DNA of 64,000 nt from Plazaster borealis (GCA_021014325.1 CM037471.1:21534818-21598817), one strand, 5' to 3'. Shown: positions 1 to 20,270, counted from the stretch's first letter. Notes: generated from the letters alone by a model not told the origin. Numbers and translations are program-made.

Positions 1-1210
1 AATGTAAATTATCCTATTTCTTTTCAGAGTGATTTTATCATTTTTATCTTTTAGTTGCTCTAGTTGTCATTGAGTTTGACAAAAAAATCTATTATAAATA
101 TATATCAGAACAGTGTTCCAACAGCAACACCAAAAAATAAGGAAGACTTCTAATTTTTTACACTGTATGTAAGTTGGTATCTAATTTTATCGTTGTGACT
201 ACATGTGCATGACCAATATGCCACAAAGAGTCTTAAAAGTCTTGAGTGTGTATTAAGTAGATGTACGTTTTCTTTAATTGAATGAACTCTTCTTCAACGA
301 CATCCAGCTGCCCGGGGGCACTCTAGCATGCCACAGACATTCTGTCCAACCTCCCTGTCCGTGCCTAGAGGTAGATTCTGAAGATGTAGTTGAGTCCTAC
401 AACATGTGATTAAGTGAAAGGACCATCGTTGGCAGATCTCCGCATCTCAATATAGTTGTCTATTAAAAAATCTCCAGACTTTTCACCTGAAAGGCAAATA
501 CATCATGGGTTTAAGTAGTGATGTTGGATATGCATTCATTGTGATTCAAGATTTGTGTGTGGTTACGTATACACATTCAAACCCAGGACCTATAACAAGA
601 GGACTATAAAGTCCCCGGTAGGATGAAGGTCCCCAGTAGGAAAGTGTGTACAAAACCAATGGGAGCTGTTGCCAAAAAAGTTAATGTACGAACAAAAGAA
701 GGACAATAGGAGGTCCCCAATTGCAGGTGTTTACACACTTGAGTTTACTAGAGTGCCCTTGTGGGGTCTTTTACACAATGGAACAATGGACCCCACAAGG
801 GAAGATGCAAGATGCAAATGTTGACAGCTCTGCAATGGTAGTGTTAACCCCTTGACACCGGTATTATCCGGCCTCAATGCCCGGATTACACGCATGACTG
901 CACATCAGCCTTTGTTTGCTCACAGCTGTACCGGCCGCAGACTGCATTCCAGGGCTTACCACATACACTGTCCACAGCATTCCGGTCCCCGATTAGCGGT
1001 CATAGTCGCCTTCCGTCTTCAAGGGGTTAAGGATAATTTTAATTATAACATTAAAGTATGTGAATCTTAAAGTTCCTTGTGCATTCACAAGAATAGGCCT
1101 AAACAAAGCTTGTTTTTTCTAACGATTTCAGTTTGTTAATGAAAGAAGTATTTCCTCATTGTGGTAAATATCCAGGTTTTAATCAAACCAATTTTGTAAC
1201 TTGTTTTCAG
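1..1210. other. Upstream intron of the Tubby-like gene
   Basis: No exon recognised. The stretch precedes a clear splice acceptor at 1209-1210, so it is probably intronic to the Tubby-like gene. The Tubby exon that should end just before the Asp-Thr-Gln-Ser of the next exon is not visible, so it probably lies left of the window. A dispersed repeat occupies about 570-800. The short open frame at 852-1070 has no protein-like features. Confidence 0.5.
570..800 (+). repeat. Dispersed repeat (GGTCCCC-rich family)
   Basis: A block rich in GGTCCCC and CCCAGTAGG motifs, including AAAACCAATGGGAGCTGTTG. The same order of motifs recurs near-identically at about 35745-36030. Parts of the right end (ACAATGGACCCCACAAG) recur at 3290-3360 and 57930-57990. 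This shows an interspersed family; no coding capacity is visible, so its class is not known. Confidence 0.6.
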
Positions 1211-1708
1211 ACACTCAGTCTTATGTGTTGAACTTCCATGGCCGGGTGACTCAAGCCTCAGTCAAAAATTTCCAGGTGGTACATGCAAACGATCGTAAGT
1301 ATAACATTCTTTACCCTCAGGACTCAAGTATTTTAAATTTTTAGTTTGATATGATCCCCCATGATCATATCAACTTTTTTGATTAAAACCCAATTTAATG
1401 GCTCTGCTTACCGTTTTGTGAAAAATCTGCATAAATATTTTACTTTTTTTCTCACTCATTCAAAGCAATAGAGTATTCCAAATAGTAACAAAAGTTCTTG
1501 TCTTTGATTAAAATTAGAAGCTCAAGATTTTATATGGTTTTTTTTTTCTTCTTTCTCCTATCCTAATTCAACAGCTGAGTACATTGTTATGCAGTTTGGG
1601 CGTGTGGCGGAGGAGGTATTTACAATGGATTTCAACTATCCACTATGTGCTGTACAAGCGATGGGAATTGCCTTAAGTAGCTTTGACAGTAAACTCGCGT
1701 GTGAGTAG
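1211..1708 (+). CDS. TUB/TULP-like: Tubby/TULP family protein, last two coding exons (3' part of gene)
   Basis: Two exons encode the extreme C-terminus of a Tubby-domain protein. Exon A is 1211-1294 (acceptor TTGTTTTCAG, donor GTAAGT) and reads [20 protein letters not shown] and onward. Exon B is 1575-1708 (acceptor AACAG, stop TAG at 1706-1708) and reads [19 protein letters not shown] and onward, ending [10 protein letters not shown]. Splicing is in frame: the codon split after C at 1294 is completed by CT, giving Pro. Both the QASVKNF and FDSKLACE blocks are hallmarks of the Tubby beta-barrel around its central helix. In the known family this domain binds phosphatidylinositol 4,5-bisphosphate and, in TUB/TULP3, carries receptors into cilia. 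Only about 73 residues are present; the rest lies left of the window. I cannot decide between TUB, TULP1 and TULP3 from this segment. The reading frame is intact, with no sign of decay. Confidence 0.95.
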
Positions 1709-2340
1709 ATTCAACCATTCCTGGGGCCAACGTCATGAAGCTGTTAACCGGTTTAAGCAAGCTCACTGTAGCAGGGAAAATGTGCGTAAGCGAAAGCGTA
1801 TTTCGTAAATCGATCAAGAAGATTTCAGCATGGTGTTCTGAGCGATTGCAATGGATTGGCGTTGTTTAGTTATACTCATGAAACAGCAGTGTGCCTTTTG
1901 CTTTGCCTACTGTAAGCAGTGGTTATGAAATGGAAACTGAGCTTAAGGGCTGCTCTATAAGCAGAAAATATCTGCTTACAGACTTTATGATATTTGCACC
2001 AGGTATTGGAATTTAGCCAAATCACAATCTCTTCTGCTCTGAACAAGAATTGGAAAAAGTAGGTGAGCTTCTTTAGACTGTACTATTCAGATAAAGGGAT
2101 ATTCTCAGTCGTTAGTTTAAACACAAATCAACGTTATCATTTCAGCTAAGCATCAAACTATGCTCGGCATTTAAAAAAGTTTCCCTGTAGCAGATGAAGG
2201 TTGCCATTCGAAATTCTATCTGTATTGTCTGTGGCTGGTTATTTCTTATGTTGAGAGATAATTCCTGCACAACGGTGTAGTGACACTTTGCCTTTACCAC
2301 ACTAGCCCTCAAATTGGGCAAGAATCCCATGGTTCCTATC
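1709..2340 (+). other. Probable 3'UTR / downstream flank of the Tubby-like gene
   Basis: Non-coding sequence following the TAG stop. I saw no confident AATAAA signal within the first few hundred bases, so the transcript end cannot be placed. The short frames in it have no recognisable protein character. Confidence 0.35.
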
Positions 2341-2410
2341 AGAATTGATGCAACTGAACGATATTCATGTATTGTCAGAACGGTGTATTATCAGGACAAC
2401 GTGATAACTG

Positions 2411-2572
2411 ATCAGAACGATATATTACCTGAATGATGTTATATCAGAATGGTATATTACCTGATTGATGTAATATCAGAACGATATATCACCTGAACGA
2501 TGTTATATCAGAGTGCTTTAATATCAGAACGATATATCACCTGAACGAGGTAATATCACAACGATGTAATAT
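2411..2572. repeat. 32-bp tandem repeat (16-bp substructure)
   Basis: Units start with ATCAGAACGATATATCACC or a variant at 2411, 2443, 2475 and 2523. Half units of about 16 bp at 2507 and 2555 show that the 32-bp unit is itself a diverged dimer. Degenerate copies extend left to about 2345. It is AT-rich and non-coding. Confidence 0.8.
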
Positions 2573-2981
2573 TTTGAGGAAGATAGGAACCATTGTCGAA
2601 AAAGGAACTTTCAGTTGACCATTTTGAAAAACAAGAGTACTAAATTGTAAATTGTTTTCTCTAAAAAGCCACAAACTTTCATGCATAATAATTATCCAGA
2701 TTCATTAGGTTTATTGTAATTATTTTGTTTTTTTGTTTACAAATAATGAATATACATTTCCAATTATTCTTGTTTTAACCCTGTTACCTTCCAAAGTACT
2801 CATGATAAAAAATAATGGCTTCATGTTTCCCAGAGTAATGGCAATGGGAAGTGTGTAATTTCTTAAATTGTTCATGGCCGAATAATACTCAAACATAAAA
2901 AGATACTGTGAACATAAGTCTGCGATTTAATGTATGACTGGAGACTTTGGGACAGTACAGTAGGTGGCAGCTAATATTGAC

Positions 2982-3186
2982 CCCTTGCACAATGCGGAAC
3001 GCACCTCCGCACAATCGGAACGCACCTCCGCACAATGCGGAACGCACAATGCGGAACGAACCTCCGCACAATGCAGAACGCACCTCCGCACAATGCAGAA
3101 CGCACCTCCGCACAACGCGGAATGCACCTTCACACAATGTGGAACGCACCTCCGCACAATGCGGAACGCACCTCTGCACAATGCGG
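2982..3186. repeat. 22-bp minisatellite
   Basis: About nine copies of a unit built from CACAATGCGGAACGCACCTC and CG, with some shortened units. It makes long stop-free frames on both strands (for example + 2947-3588), whose translation is a repeated short peptide and is not evidence of a gene. A single unit of the same motif, together with the same right-hand flank (CATTTCCRCCACT, GGGAGTC), occurs at about 37145-37230. This shows that the minisatellite expanded inside a dispersed repeat. Confidence 0.85.
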
Positions 3187-3370
3187 TCTACCATTTCCAC
3201 CACTCAGGGAGTCAATCCCTTTGTGTACGTTTTGACTCCCAAAATGGCAGACAGGAACGGCGCGTGTAAGTGGGCTGACGGAAGGGCCCTTGTGGGGTCT
3301 TTTACACATTGGAACAATGGACCCCACAAAGTTTGTCTTCGTTCAACTTGGACCCCACAGAAGAATCTTT
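3187..3370. repeat. Dispersed repeat flanking the 22-bp array
   Basis: Contains TTTTGACTCCCAAAATGGC and ACCCCACAAAGTTTGTC motifs. Related copies lie at about 37190-37270, 41810-41880 (GTTGACTCCCAAAATGGCC) and 57915-57990. Family class unknown. Confidence 0.55.
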
Positions 3371-3539
3371 TAGAAAAGGGGATTAATAGAACAACATTAG
3401 CAGGACCCCAACAAACCCCACCAGTACTTATTCTGGGATCGATGGATTTACCTGGTAATTCTGCTGCCACCTACAGTCCCCAAAGGTCTCCCATTCAGCG
3501 CAAGAAAGGGAAAGCTGAAAGTAAATTACGACTAGTTAT

Positions 3540-3668
3540 CAGAAGACGGTTACCAGCCAAACTGCCATGTTCCATGTACAATTTGTGACTGGTCTCGCGC
3601 TCATTTCTGCTTAGCAGAAAATTGTGTAGCAATATTTGTTTGCTTAAGCAGCTCTATGAAATTGGGCC
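3540..3668. mobile_element. GGGCCCAATTT MITE, right-end fragment
   Basis: Ends with the terminal motif GCAGCTCTATGAAATTGGGC, preceded by the internal TTAGCAGAAA and TTACCAGCCAAA motifs found in full copies at 8183-8379 and 50218-50411. The left terminal repeat is absent, so this is a truncated copy. Confidence 0.7.
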
Positions 3669-3725
3669 CTTGGTAATAGAGTTGCTTAAGTCTGTTATTT
3701 TGGAACTGTCCTTAGCTACATATAC

Positions 3726-4111
3726 TTAAAGGGATTGTATACGTTTGGTAATTTGAACTCACTGTTTGTTTCAATCCTACATAGATGTAGATACATACCA
3801 TAAAACTAACCTGTGAAAGTTTCATTTCAAGAGGTGGTAGCATTTTTGAGATATTGCCGAAAATCTGGATTGGTTATGTCTACGCAGGAAGAATAATCTG
3901 CAACTGGAATACACTATCTGAGACAGTAACGCTTCTCAGATTCAAATTTTTGGCGATAAAAAGTGATATCTTTTTCCATAACCGCAGTACTTCAGAGTGA
4001 AAAGTTTCTCAAAATGCATTATAGTATCCAAAGCTGCTGTACTTCTTACCAAATAAGTTTTTATTGCCATTAATTTTCAGAGTCATTACCAAACGTATAC
4101 AGACCCTTTAA
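3726..4111. mobile_element. TTAA-flanked MITE, family C (complete copy)
   Basis: Begins TTAAAGGGATTGTATACGTT and ends with the inverse AACGTATACAGACCCTTTAA. This gives inverted termini of about 20 bp flanked by TTAA on both sides, the target preference of piggyBac-type transposases. Length is about 386 bp with no coding capacity. A second, diverged copy is at 50682-51086 and a degenerate relative at about 32100-32470. Confidence 0.75.
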
Positions 4112-6890
4112 ACAAACCAAAGACAACTTACATTGAGCGGCTTGATCCGATATTGATTACGATCACAACTTTTGGTACAGTGTACCACTTTTTATAGCCA
4201 TTTTTCAAGAAGATTTTGATGCATGCATGCAATTACGTATCATAAAATAATTGTGGGGTCTTAAGAATAAGATGATGTTTGTTTTGGACTTCAGCTGTGA
4301 TGAATAATTTTAGTTGAAATTTGCATGTAGATTATTGATGATTGGACCTTTCCCATGATGTTAATTACATTCACACATGCGTACAGACACTACTGGTTGG
4401 CAAACGCCATTAGCCATTCTGAGATATGGTGAACACATTGCGAGGGCAGTATTTTGGATTTATAGGTGAGTCTGTTTTTAAACACCCAAACCGAACAGTG
4501 CACTCCTACAGTGCCAGCCATACCTCAAAACAGGCTGATAGAGTTGTTCAGTAGGAAAGATGCACAAACGGGTATGCATCACGCCACCATCAGCCCCCAT
4601 ACAAAGAGGGCGCGATGTTCCCCTCATTTTTGCCCACTAGTAGCGTTAGCGCGCGCACGCGACGTTCACATCTCATGGGAAAGGGCCTATTCCTTTCGGG
4701 GCTCTTCATTACATTTAGTAGAATTAGAAACCCCGTACTTAATCCAGAGTAACTTGCTGATGTATCCTAGTAGCGACCCTAACCTTAAGGTCACCTCTCC
4801 ACCACCTTGACTTGAAAACCTTGCATTGGATTTATTTTCCCCTCACCTTTCCAATTCTTGTCGGTGTACCACGACCGGAAACTAAAACAGAAATTACTGT
4901 TGAATGTGAACGCTAATATATTTTGTAAATATTTACATTTAAAAGTACTTAATATAAACTATAATAAGATGCATTGGTGTTACTTGTAATTTACGTAAGC
5001 CAAAATATTTGAATAGTCCGTCCATCACAATTTGAATGTTGGGAAGTTATTTAATTGCGCAGTACACTTGATGCATGTTTAAAATCACTTGTACATGTGA
5101 GTGGTGTTTTTTCATTTTCTGTGTTATTAAGATTTGATTCAATTTTTAAGACGTTTTGGAAGAAGGTACATTATGTAAGACAAGATGTGTGCGTTGTTGT
5201 AATATCTTACTATTCGCTATTTTTAATCATTCGATGTCACCGAGCGATTCTTTTTTATGTTTTTGTTTTTTCTATGTTTTTATACCCACCTAGGCATTCA
5301 CTTTAAAATGCTGAAGAAAAAGTGGTTTCTAGTGAACTTTGGAAATTTAGTTTGGAAATTTTTAAAAAGTGTAATTTTCACCCAATATTGTCCAGTATTT
5401 ACATGTAGGATTCAGTACTTAATCAACCCAGGTTAGTAGAATAAGGCTTGTTTGTGCACTAGCTCTGGTAGGACGTCCCACCAGGGCAGAGCGTGTGCAC
5501 AAACTTCACCCAACATAACAATTGGACAAAGTTATAACTTTCAAATTTACTATTTTGTTATAATAATGGACATTTATGTTGTGCTGGTATCTGCCAGTTT
5601 TGATGCGCATGGCATGAAAGAGAACAAAATCAAATTACCAGAAACTGGCCTGAACCCAACAGTACCTGCACTAACCATTTTTAGAGACCATTCATTTCTG
5701 TATAATGATCACGATGCACACACACATGGCTCAATATTTGTTTTTAAAAAATTTGAAAAAAAATGATACAGAACAGAAATGTTTTGTTGTAGAGCTTTAG
5801 GTAAGATGTTAAAATCTGAAAACATTGGACAATGACAAATCAGAACATGATATTTACTTTGATCTTTTTGTGGTTTAGAAGTAGACTAAATCTTGCAGCC
5901 GTTTGCGGCCACTTTGAGCATTCTGGTACAAACTACAAGCCTACAAACTACAAGCCATTTGTGGCCTCTATTAACCCCTTGAACCAACGCCACATTGTAG
6001 GAGTCAACTCATAGACATGTAAAACATGTAAACATGCCAAAAAACAATGTCTTGTTGTTTTAGGTTTTGGGGTTGGGTTTTTTTTCAGAATGAAAACAGA
6101 TTCTAAGTGCACTGCATTTCAAGTTTTGTCCGTTATTTAGAACACATTTTAAAAGTTCAATTGTATATTTGTTGTGTGAATTGAAGATGTGAAAGTTGAC
6201 AAGGGGTTGGGTGGTGGTGTGGAGTCGAGTTGGGAGTTCATAACTTTTCTCAGAAATGGAGGAAAACGGACACTGTGTATGTAGTATGACTGGGATCATA
6301 CTAATGTATTGATTATGTGAATAATTTTTCAGATGTACAGGAATTTAACACTGTGTAGTGTTGTGCGTAATGCGTAGTGCGCAATGTGTGGTTATGAAAG
6401 TACATGCCATGTATCCGGATACTGCGTTATCCGTTAAAAAAAATGATGTGCATTGCTTGGCATGTATTTTCATTTGTAAAGGATTTTGCAATACGCATCA
6501 TTACGCACAACGCAAGATGGACACATGGATTTCGGGCCTAAATGTACCAATCCACTTCAGGAATTTGCTTGTTAGAAAGGTTGCTGTGGGTAATTTCTTC
6601 AATTTTTCACAACGTTGGTTTGTGTAGTCAATTTTCTTTCACTGATTATGGTGTAATCGTGTTTTGTCGTCATCGCTTGTGACTTGATCACCTTGTAATC
6701 ACAGACGTTTTCCAGAAACCCCAAGGTACTCCGACTCTGTTCACATCCATTTCAAAAAGAGTACATCTTGTGAGATTGATAACGTCTGCTGAAGAGTGGC
6801 TAATTATTGTTTCTTGTCTCTTTTATAATAATTATATGCACCGTGTGAGAGTTTCAAGATGTTCACTTCCCCAGGCCTAAATTCATTAAG
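4112..6890. other. Intergenic stretch without recognised gene
   Basis: AT-rich non-coding sequence. Short frames (for example 4466-4810, 5452-5766, 6358-6627) lack protein-like composition or paired splice sites. I see no RNA gene or clear repeat apart from scattered simple sequence. Confidence 0.5.
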
Positions 6891-7330
6891 CCAATAAGCA
6901 ACTACGTTTGCTAAGCAAAGACAAATCTTGCTTAGCAGGATTAGGTTACCGGCCAAAATGATATTCATTGTATATTGCGGTTCCTGGTTCCCCTACAAAC
7001 TTAAAAGCAAATAAAGCTGCTAAGCAAAGAAAAATCTTGCCTAGCATGATTAGGTTACCAGCCAAAATACTGTATAATGCAGATTGTGGTCCCTGGTCCC
7101 CTGCAAACTTATTACCAAACAAAGCTGCTAAGCAAAGACAAATATTGCTCAGCAGGTTTAGGTTACCAGCCCAAAATACTATATAATGTATATTGTGGTC
7201 CCTGGTCCCCTGCAAACTTATTAGCCAGCAGGATTAGGTTACCAGCCAAAATACTATATAATGTATATTGTGGTCCCTGGTCCCCCTGCAAGCTTGTTAT
7301 GGTGAGCAGCTCTATATAGTGGGGCCCTGA
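6885..7330. repeat. About 110-bp tandem array derived from the GGGCCCAATTT MITE
   Basis: Three copies plus a shortened fourth of a block containing TTAGGTTACCAGCCAAAATA, a run ending TGGTCCCTGGTCCCC and GCTGCTAAGCAAAGACAAAT. The array ends in GCAGCTCTATATAGTGGGGC, a decayed MITE terminus. It therefore looks like an internal tandem expansion of one MITE copy. Confidence 0.75.
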
Positions 7331-8182
7331 TCACAATGTTAATATGTTTAAAAGATATTCTACATGTATATTCATAATTGAGTGCCTGAGTTCAACTGTA
7401 CAAAGTTATTGTCAAACGACTCATAATTCTATAGCATAAATAATGATGATAGTATTTTTATGGTGTATATATACGAATACAAAATGTTGTTGGCACGTAG
7501 ATGTTTTAACATTCTTAAAGATATTCCGGAGGAAACTCCTTGCAGATTCGTTGGCAGATTTGATTCTTTCATTGTAGACAAACGTTTTTTCGGTAGGCCT
7601 CGACTTAAATGACCAGCAGTTAATACAAGAAGAGTCTGGAAGCTGAGGCTTGGTTTACGCAAGTTTAAGTAAGTAAACCAAGTTGATGACAAATATCTCT
7701 TTTCAAAAATCGGCCAACAGGTTTTTGTATCACTCGGTTACTATACAAAACCTGAATTCTTTTGAAAAAATCAAATGTCAACTATCGGTCTGGGGTTTTT
7801 TTTGGGGGGGGATGCCAAAAAAACACACACAAAAAACACACCTTGATTGTAACTAGGCAATGAGGGATCTGTGGCACTACTTTATCTATAACTGCACATA
7901 ATATAGTGGATTTGCCACTAAAAGTTTAATAAATAACATCAGTTTGTATATTGTATTTGTTGGTTTACAACAGTTGGTCTCTTGCTCAAATGTCACCTCA
8001 CTGTGTCACATTTGTTTGTTTTGGGGGTGTTTTATTAAGCAAGTTCCTGCGTTATACCTTTTTACAATGTTTAGTTTACCGTTAAGCAAATGTTACTCAG
8101 AAAAAATTTGATCAGGCCACCATTTCATTATTTTGCTTTTCTGTGATTTTTATTCAGTAGGCTTTAGAGTGTAAACCCAACT
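7331..8182. other. Intergenic stretch without recognised gene
   Basis: No supported gene. The open frame at 7429-7692 on the minus strand has no recognisable motif. A poly-T/G tract lies at about 7795-7811. Confidence 0.45.
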
Positions 8183-8379
8183 GGGCCCAATTTCATAGAG
8201 CTGCTTAAGCAGAGTATACTGCTCAACAATTTTCTTTTGCTTAGCAGAAATGAGCAGGATACCAGTAACAAACTGTACATGTGATATGGTAGTTTGGCTG
8301 GTAACCTTATTCTGGTTAGCATAATTTGGTTGTGCTTAGGTACTTTTTGTGCTTAAGCAGCTCTATGAAATTGGGCCCT
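8183..8379. mobile_element. GGGCCCAATTT MITE (complete copy)
   Basis: Starts GGGCCCAATTTCATAGAGCT and GCTTAAGCAG, and ends with the exact inverse (CTGCTTAAGC and AGCTCTATGAAATTGGGCCC in opposite orientation). The terminal inverted repeats are about 29-30 bp and the element about 195 bp. Internally it has the TTAGCAGAAATGAG and GGTAACC motifs shared by all copies. No protein is encoded, so it depends on a transposase elsewhere. Confidence 0.85.
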
Positions 8380-9056
8380 GCATACAGCCATTTTCCCTAG
8401 AGTTGGGTGTTTCCAGTATTGCATTGTTGAAAGTTAAATGTCTGTTGGATTTATTATTCCCCAAAAATTATCCCATTGCAGTATGGCAAACTGATTCTCT
8501 ATTCAATGTTGCAATTTGGAATGACGAAAATGGCTGTTGTACTCATACCATCACATTACTGTTGTGTTTTTAAGAAGCAGGGAGACTGCATTGGGAGTCT
8601 CTGTAGTGTAAGCTTGTTACGTACATGCAAGTATAAAAAAGACAAATTCGGTCCACGATTTTATAATTTTGTAAAAAATCGTATTCACTAACAGTAATTC
8701 CCCAGTACATCATATTTTTATTCAGTTTGTTGATGCCAATTGTGTATTCTTTTTGCTTGATTACGTGTTGTTTGATTATCAAAAAATATATATATATCAT
8801 TGTCAATGTATACACCTTTAATCTGTTAAAGACTTTATTGCATTCCATTGGTCAATGTTGAGTTGATGTTGATAATATTCATAATTATCAAAACCTTTAT
8901 CTTTTAAGTAAAGGTAAGAATAAATATTTGTAATAATAGCATTTGCACAGAAAGGCCTGTGAAGACAATGAGTTATTGACTGGTGTTTTGTTTTACTGTT
9001 GGCTACGTGGTTCATAAATGACTTTGATGGAATTCGTTAAAGATGCTAGGTTAATT

Positions 9057-9420
9057 TTTTAATAATAATAGTGGCTTCTTATATAGTGCTCAAATCCGTC
9101 ACTCAGTGACGCTCAAGGCACTCCAACATCTTTACCCCTGGTCACTGGGCCATTTATTTCATTCCCTAAACCATCCCAGCTCCCTGGGGAATACAGCCCG
9201 TGCTGCCAAATATGTGACGCACCAAGCTAAGTCGATCACAAGAACCATCTGTGCCCTCACACGTACCCTTTGACTCCCCTTTGACTCCCGAGTGAAGAGA
9301 AGCAATTATAGTTGAGTGTCTTGCTCAAGGACACAAGTGTCATGACCTTGATTCGAACCCACACCCTGATGACTTGGCCACCAGAACTGGAGTCCAATGC
9401 TCTAAACAGCTTAGATTTCA
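9057..9420 (-). mobile_element. tRNA-derived SINE (minus strand)
   Basis: Read on the minus strand, this has a tRNA-like head with an internal B box (GGTTCGAATC in complement, about 9350-9360). Next comes the body motif ACACTTGTGTCCTTGAGCAA, then a tail with CACTATATAAGAAGCC and an ATT-rich end. The same head and body occur on the plus strand at 15011-15360. The promoter-bearing head with no coding capacity identifies a Pol III SINE. Confidence 0.8.
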
Positions 9421-11240
9421 ATTTTGAATAGCTCTTTTTATAAATCCAAAAAAGGTACATGCTTTCATTTAAGATTTTGCCCAAAGAAAATCTGCCAATG
9501 ATAAGTGGAAGTTCGTTAAAAACTAAAAATGAATTATTGTCGGGAATTGTCAGGATCCTGACAGTATTTCACTTCCATCAGCGTTGACCATAGTTCGACT
9601 ACGTTTGCCTGAAATTTGTCTAGTCTTCGCTAGTCGACTATTTGGAGGTTATCAACAACCTTTTTAATAGCACAGTGCAAAGAGGACCGGTTATCAGTTA
9701 AAATGATAACGTACGTTGAGCCGCTGGTCGCGTTGACATGACATGACTAGAGTCGTTCGTACTCCAACTTCAGTGCGCATGTCCTACGTCTGAAGTAAAC
9801 AACCACTAGTTAACCATTGGTCCTTGTGCAAACTTGTATGTTGTGCATTATCCATGGCATTCACCCAAGTTATATAAAAGAAATTATTTTGCCAAAATTT
9901 GGGCCATGCAACTTCAGACTCTGTCATGGATTTCTCACACAATTTTTGGCGACTCTATTTTTATTCAAAACCTGTTGAAGAACCCTCCCACTAAGCATTT
10001 ATTTATCAAGTTTGGGTAAAGGTCTACTAAATTGCTATTTGATGTGGTTTACAAAATGAATCATTATGAAGAAAAAACAAACGAGTATAAAACAATTTAC
10101 ATGTACGACAAACATAATACAAACAATACATGGTACAGTGTGTATTATCTCTCTGTCCTTGAGCCTTTATTATTAGTTAAGTGTTTTAAATGGTATTTCC
10201 CACATATCAAAAGTTGTTTTGTTTTTTTAAATGACGACAACAACAGCTTCATAATGAAACACGATCACATTCTTAATCTGAAAAGTACACCAAAAACAAA
10301 TCTTTATTATAAAACATATGTGTAATTTCCATGGTCTGACAAGTTATTAAAAAATATACCTGTTAGGGAGGATGTTGGGGTGGGGGGGTGTTCAAGACCT
10401 GCTCATACTTGCTGCAGGTGCTTATTGCAATTAATGCAAGGTTTAGTCTTCAACAAAATGAGAATTTGTTACCCACTGAATTTATGTGTGCATGATCAAA
10501 CTACAACTGTAAATTTGCACTCATTTTCTAATTGTTTTCAACATCCGACAAATGTTTTATAAACAATTTAATTTGTCTGTGAAAAAAATGTGCACTTGTG
10601 CGAGTTTTGGTTACACAGTTCATGTCCCAAGTATGAGCAAGGATTGCAATACACGACTTCCCCAACAATTTTCACAATTTTTATTTTCTGTTTCATCGTT
10701 TACAAAATATGATTCGGTGAACAATAAATAACTGGTTAATAATTACTTAATATGGGGAAAAGGGAAAACTTTCAAGTGTTAACCCAAATTAGTGGAAACG
10801 TTTTTTCTTTTTAATAAAGCACAATTCTTCAACCAAAGAAAGTAGGCAGCGATGTAGGGTGACGGAGTGACTACTCTATATTCCGACAACCCTATGTTCT
10901 GGAAAAAAAACTTGTGATTTACACACTAGGGTTAGGGTTAGGGTTAGGATTAGGAAAATACACTAGGGGTATCGGAACATGTGTGTTGGAGTAAACCGGT
11001 ATAGGTACACAGAATTCAAAATAAATTAAACAGATCATGTAGCAATAGATTGATCCATTAAAGTTCATACATTCATGGGTTAACGGTCAACAATACCATG
11101 GCCCAACAGTGAAGTCATTCCACATACTTGATTGTCTTATTTATGATCATTTATGTGATGCGATCAAGCAAAATGAGTCGTTTGTCAACCCAGGTAATTT
11201 TTCATTTTTTCATACGTTTGAAAAGAACATAATCTATGCT
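9421..11240. other. Intergenic stretch without recognised gene
   Basis: AT-rich sequence with several short frames (for example 10032-10325) of lysine/asparagine-rich composition typical of AT-rich non-coding DNA. The only notable item is the short telomere-like run at about 10927-10954. Confidence 0.5.
10927..10954 (+). repeat. Short interstitial telomere-like repeat
   Basis: Three perfect and one imperfect copy of TTAGGG-type repeats (TAGGGTTAGGG, then GGATTAGG). Too short to be a telomere. Such runs arise by microsatellite slippage or end-joining repair. Confidence 0.7.
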
Positions 11241-11611
11241 TTAAAGGTATCGTACACGTTTGGTAATGACTCAAAACAAATATTAGCATAAAAACTTACT
11301 TGGTAACAAGCAACGGAGAGCTGTTGATAGTATAAAACATTGTAGGAAACGACTTCCTCTGAAGTAACGTAGTTTTTGAGAAACAGGTAGTTTCTCACTA
11401 AAATAATAACTTCTTGCAAGAAGTTTTTATTCCTATCTGAAAGCACACAAATTTGTACAACAAGGGTGTTTTTTCTTTCATCATTTTCTTGCAACTTCAA
11501 TGACCAATTGAGCCCAAATTTTCACAGGTTTGTTATTTTATGCATATGTTGGGATACACCAAGTGAGAACACTGGTCTTTGACAATTTCCAAACGTGTTC
11601 AGTGCCTTTAA
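11241..11611. mobile_element. TTAA-flanked MITE, family D
   Basis: Starts TTAAAGGTATCGTACACGTT and ends AAACGTGTTCAGTGCCTTTAA-like, giving imperfect inverted termini flanked by TTAA. About 371 bp. Internal motifs (ACTTGGTAACAAGCAACGGA, CACACAAATTTGTACAACAA, TTATTTTATGCATATGTTGG) recur at 42308-42684, 43284-43659 and 48164-48536. No coding capacity. Confidence 0.8.
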
Positions 11612-12240
11612 TACTGTTAAAACCCCATGTTGATGCCACCTTTGGTTCAAAAGTTGTGAAAGTAGAAACACCAAGAGATCATGCGATCCAAGAGAATGAA
11701 ACTGGGGAAAGGGGGTTTAAAGTCGAGTTGTTTATTGAAACTACATCGGCACATTTTCTTTCAATGCTAATTTTAACCCCTTTTTGATGTTATTTATCAG
11801 GAAGGAAGTTGCCAATATAAAACAAGATATATTTTGGCATTTAAATTTACCACCAAAAGAAAAAGAAAAAAAATTCTCCATACTGATATTTCCGACAAAC
11901 GACTCATTTAGCTTGATCGCATCAAATTATTATAAAAATAGGCACTGTTTAAACAAATTGTTCAACTGCAAAGAGGTTAGGAAAAGTTTTAACACCAAAA
12001 GCATGATAGCCATCTCATTCAGAAAGGTAGAAAAATTCACCAAATATAAATACAAAATATATAAAAAAATAGAACTCCATTAAATCTATCTAGTATGTTC
12101 CATTGAAAAAATACCTAAATATTTCATTAAATTGAAAATCCTACAACATTAGTTCGAAAGTAAACAAAGATGAAATGAAAAAATCTGATGAACTTGTTAA
12201 AATTACATACTTGTATATGCATAAATAAAAAAAAATTGGG

Positions 12241-12451
12241 TTAGGAACTGAGGGTGATGAAATCTTTGACAAAATAATAGAATTCCAGAAATGAAATGAC
12301 TTGTAACAATCCCATGATACCCATCAATGTGAGGCCGTTTCTGAACCAAGCGACTGTGGCTACGGCTGTGACCATAGCCTGCGATCCAGCCAGAGCCACT
12401 GTCAAAAGCCGTACATTCAGATACAGTCTAAGACGGCGCTGATTACAATCA
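12241..12451 (-). other. Probable GFUS 3'UTR, with an overlapping open frame
   Basis: Sequence immediately after the GDP-fucose synthase stop. In another frame it stays open from inside the last GFUS exon to a TAA at 12241-12243 and translates to a hydrophobic stretch (for example LLTVALAGSQAMVTAVATVA). There is no start codon at the head of this frame. Part of the DNA (about 12350-12440) resembles a decayed copy of the small GC-rich MITE seen at 25606 and 62487, so coding is doubtful. Confidence 0.4.
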
Positions 12452-20114
<7,663 letters not shown>

Positions 20115-20270
20115 GTTTTCTTTATATTGTAGATTTCTGAAAGTTGAGTATCAAGAAGTTAACATGTTAGGTAGACTCTATGCTATCAACCGAGTGTAAA
20201 GATTCATCACAAGAAACATTCAACCCTACAGACTCTCTAGGCAGTTTGGCTAGTGTGTGGCTTCACTTCA

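Noticed and set aside
2947..3588. 213-codon plus-strand open frame
   Set aside because: Its first part is the 22-bp tandem repeat and the rest is a dispersed repeat with copies elsewhere. Several frames on both strands are open at once.
10927..10954. Chromosome end
   Set aside because: Only four telomere-like units, flanked on both sides by ordinary unique sequence.
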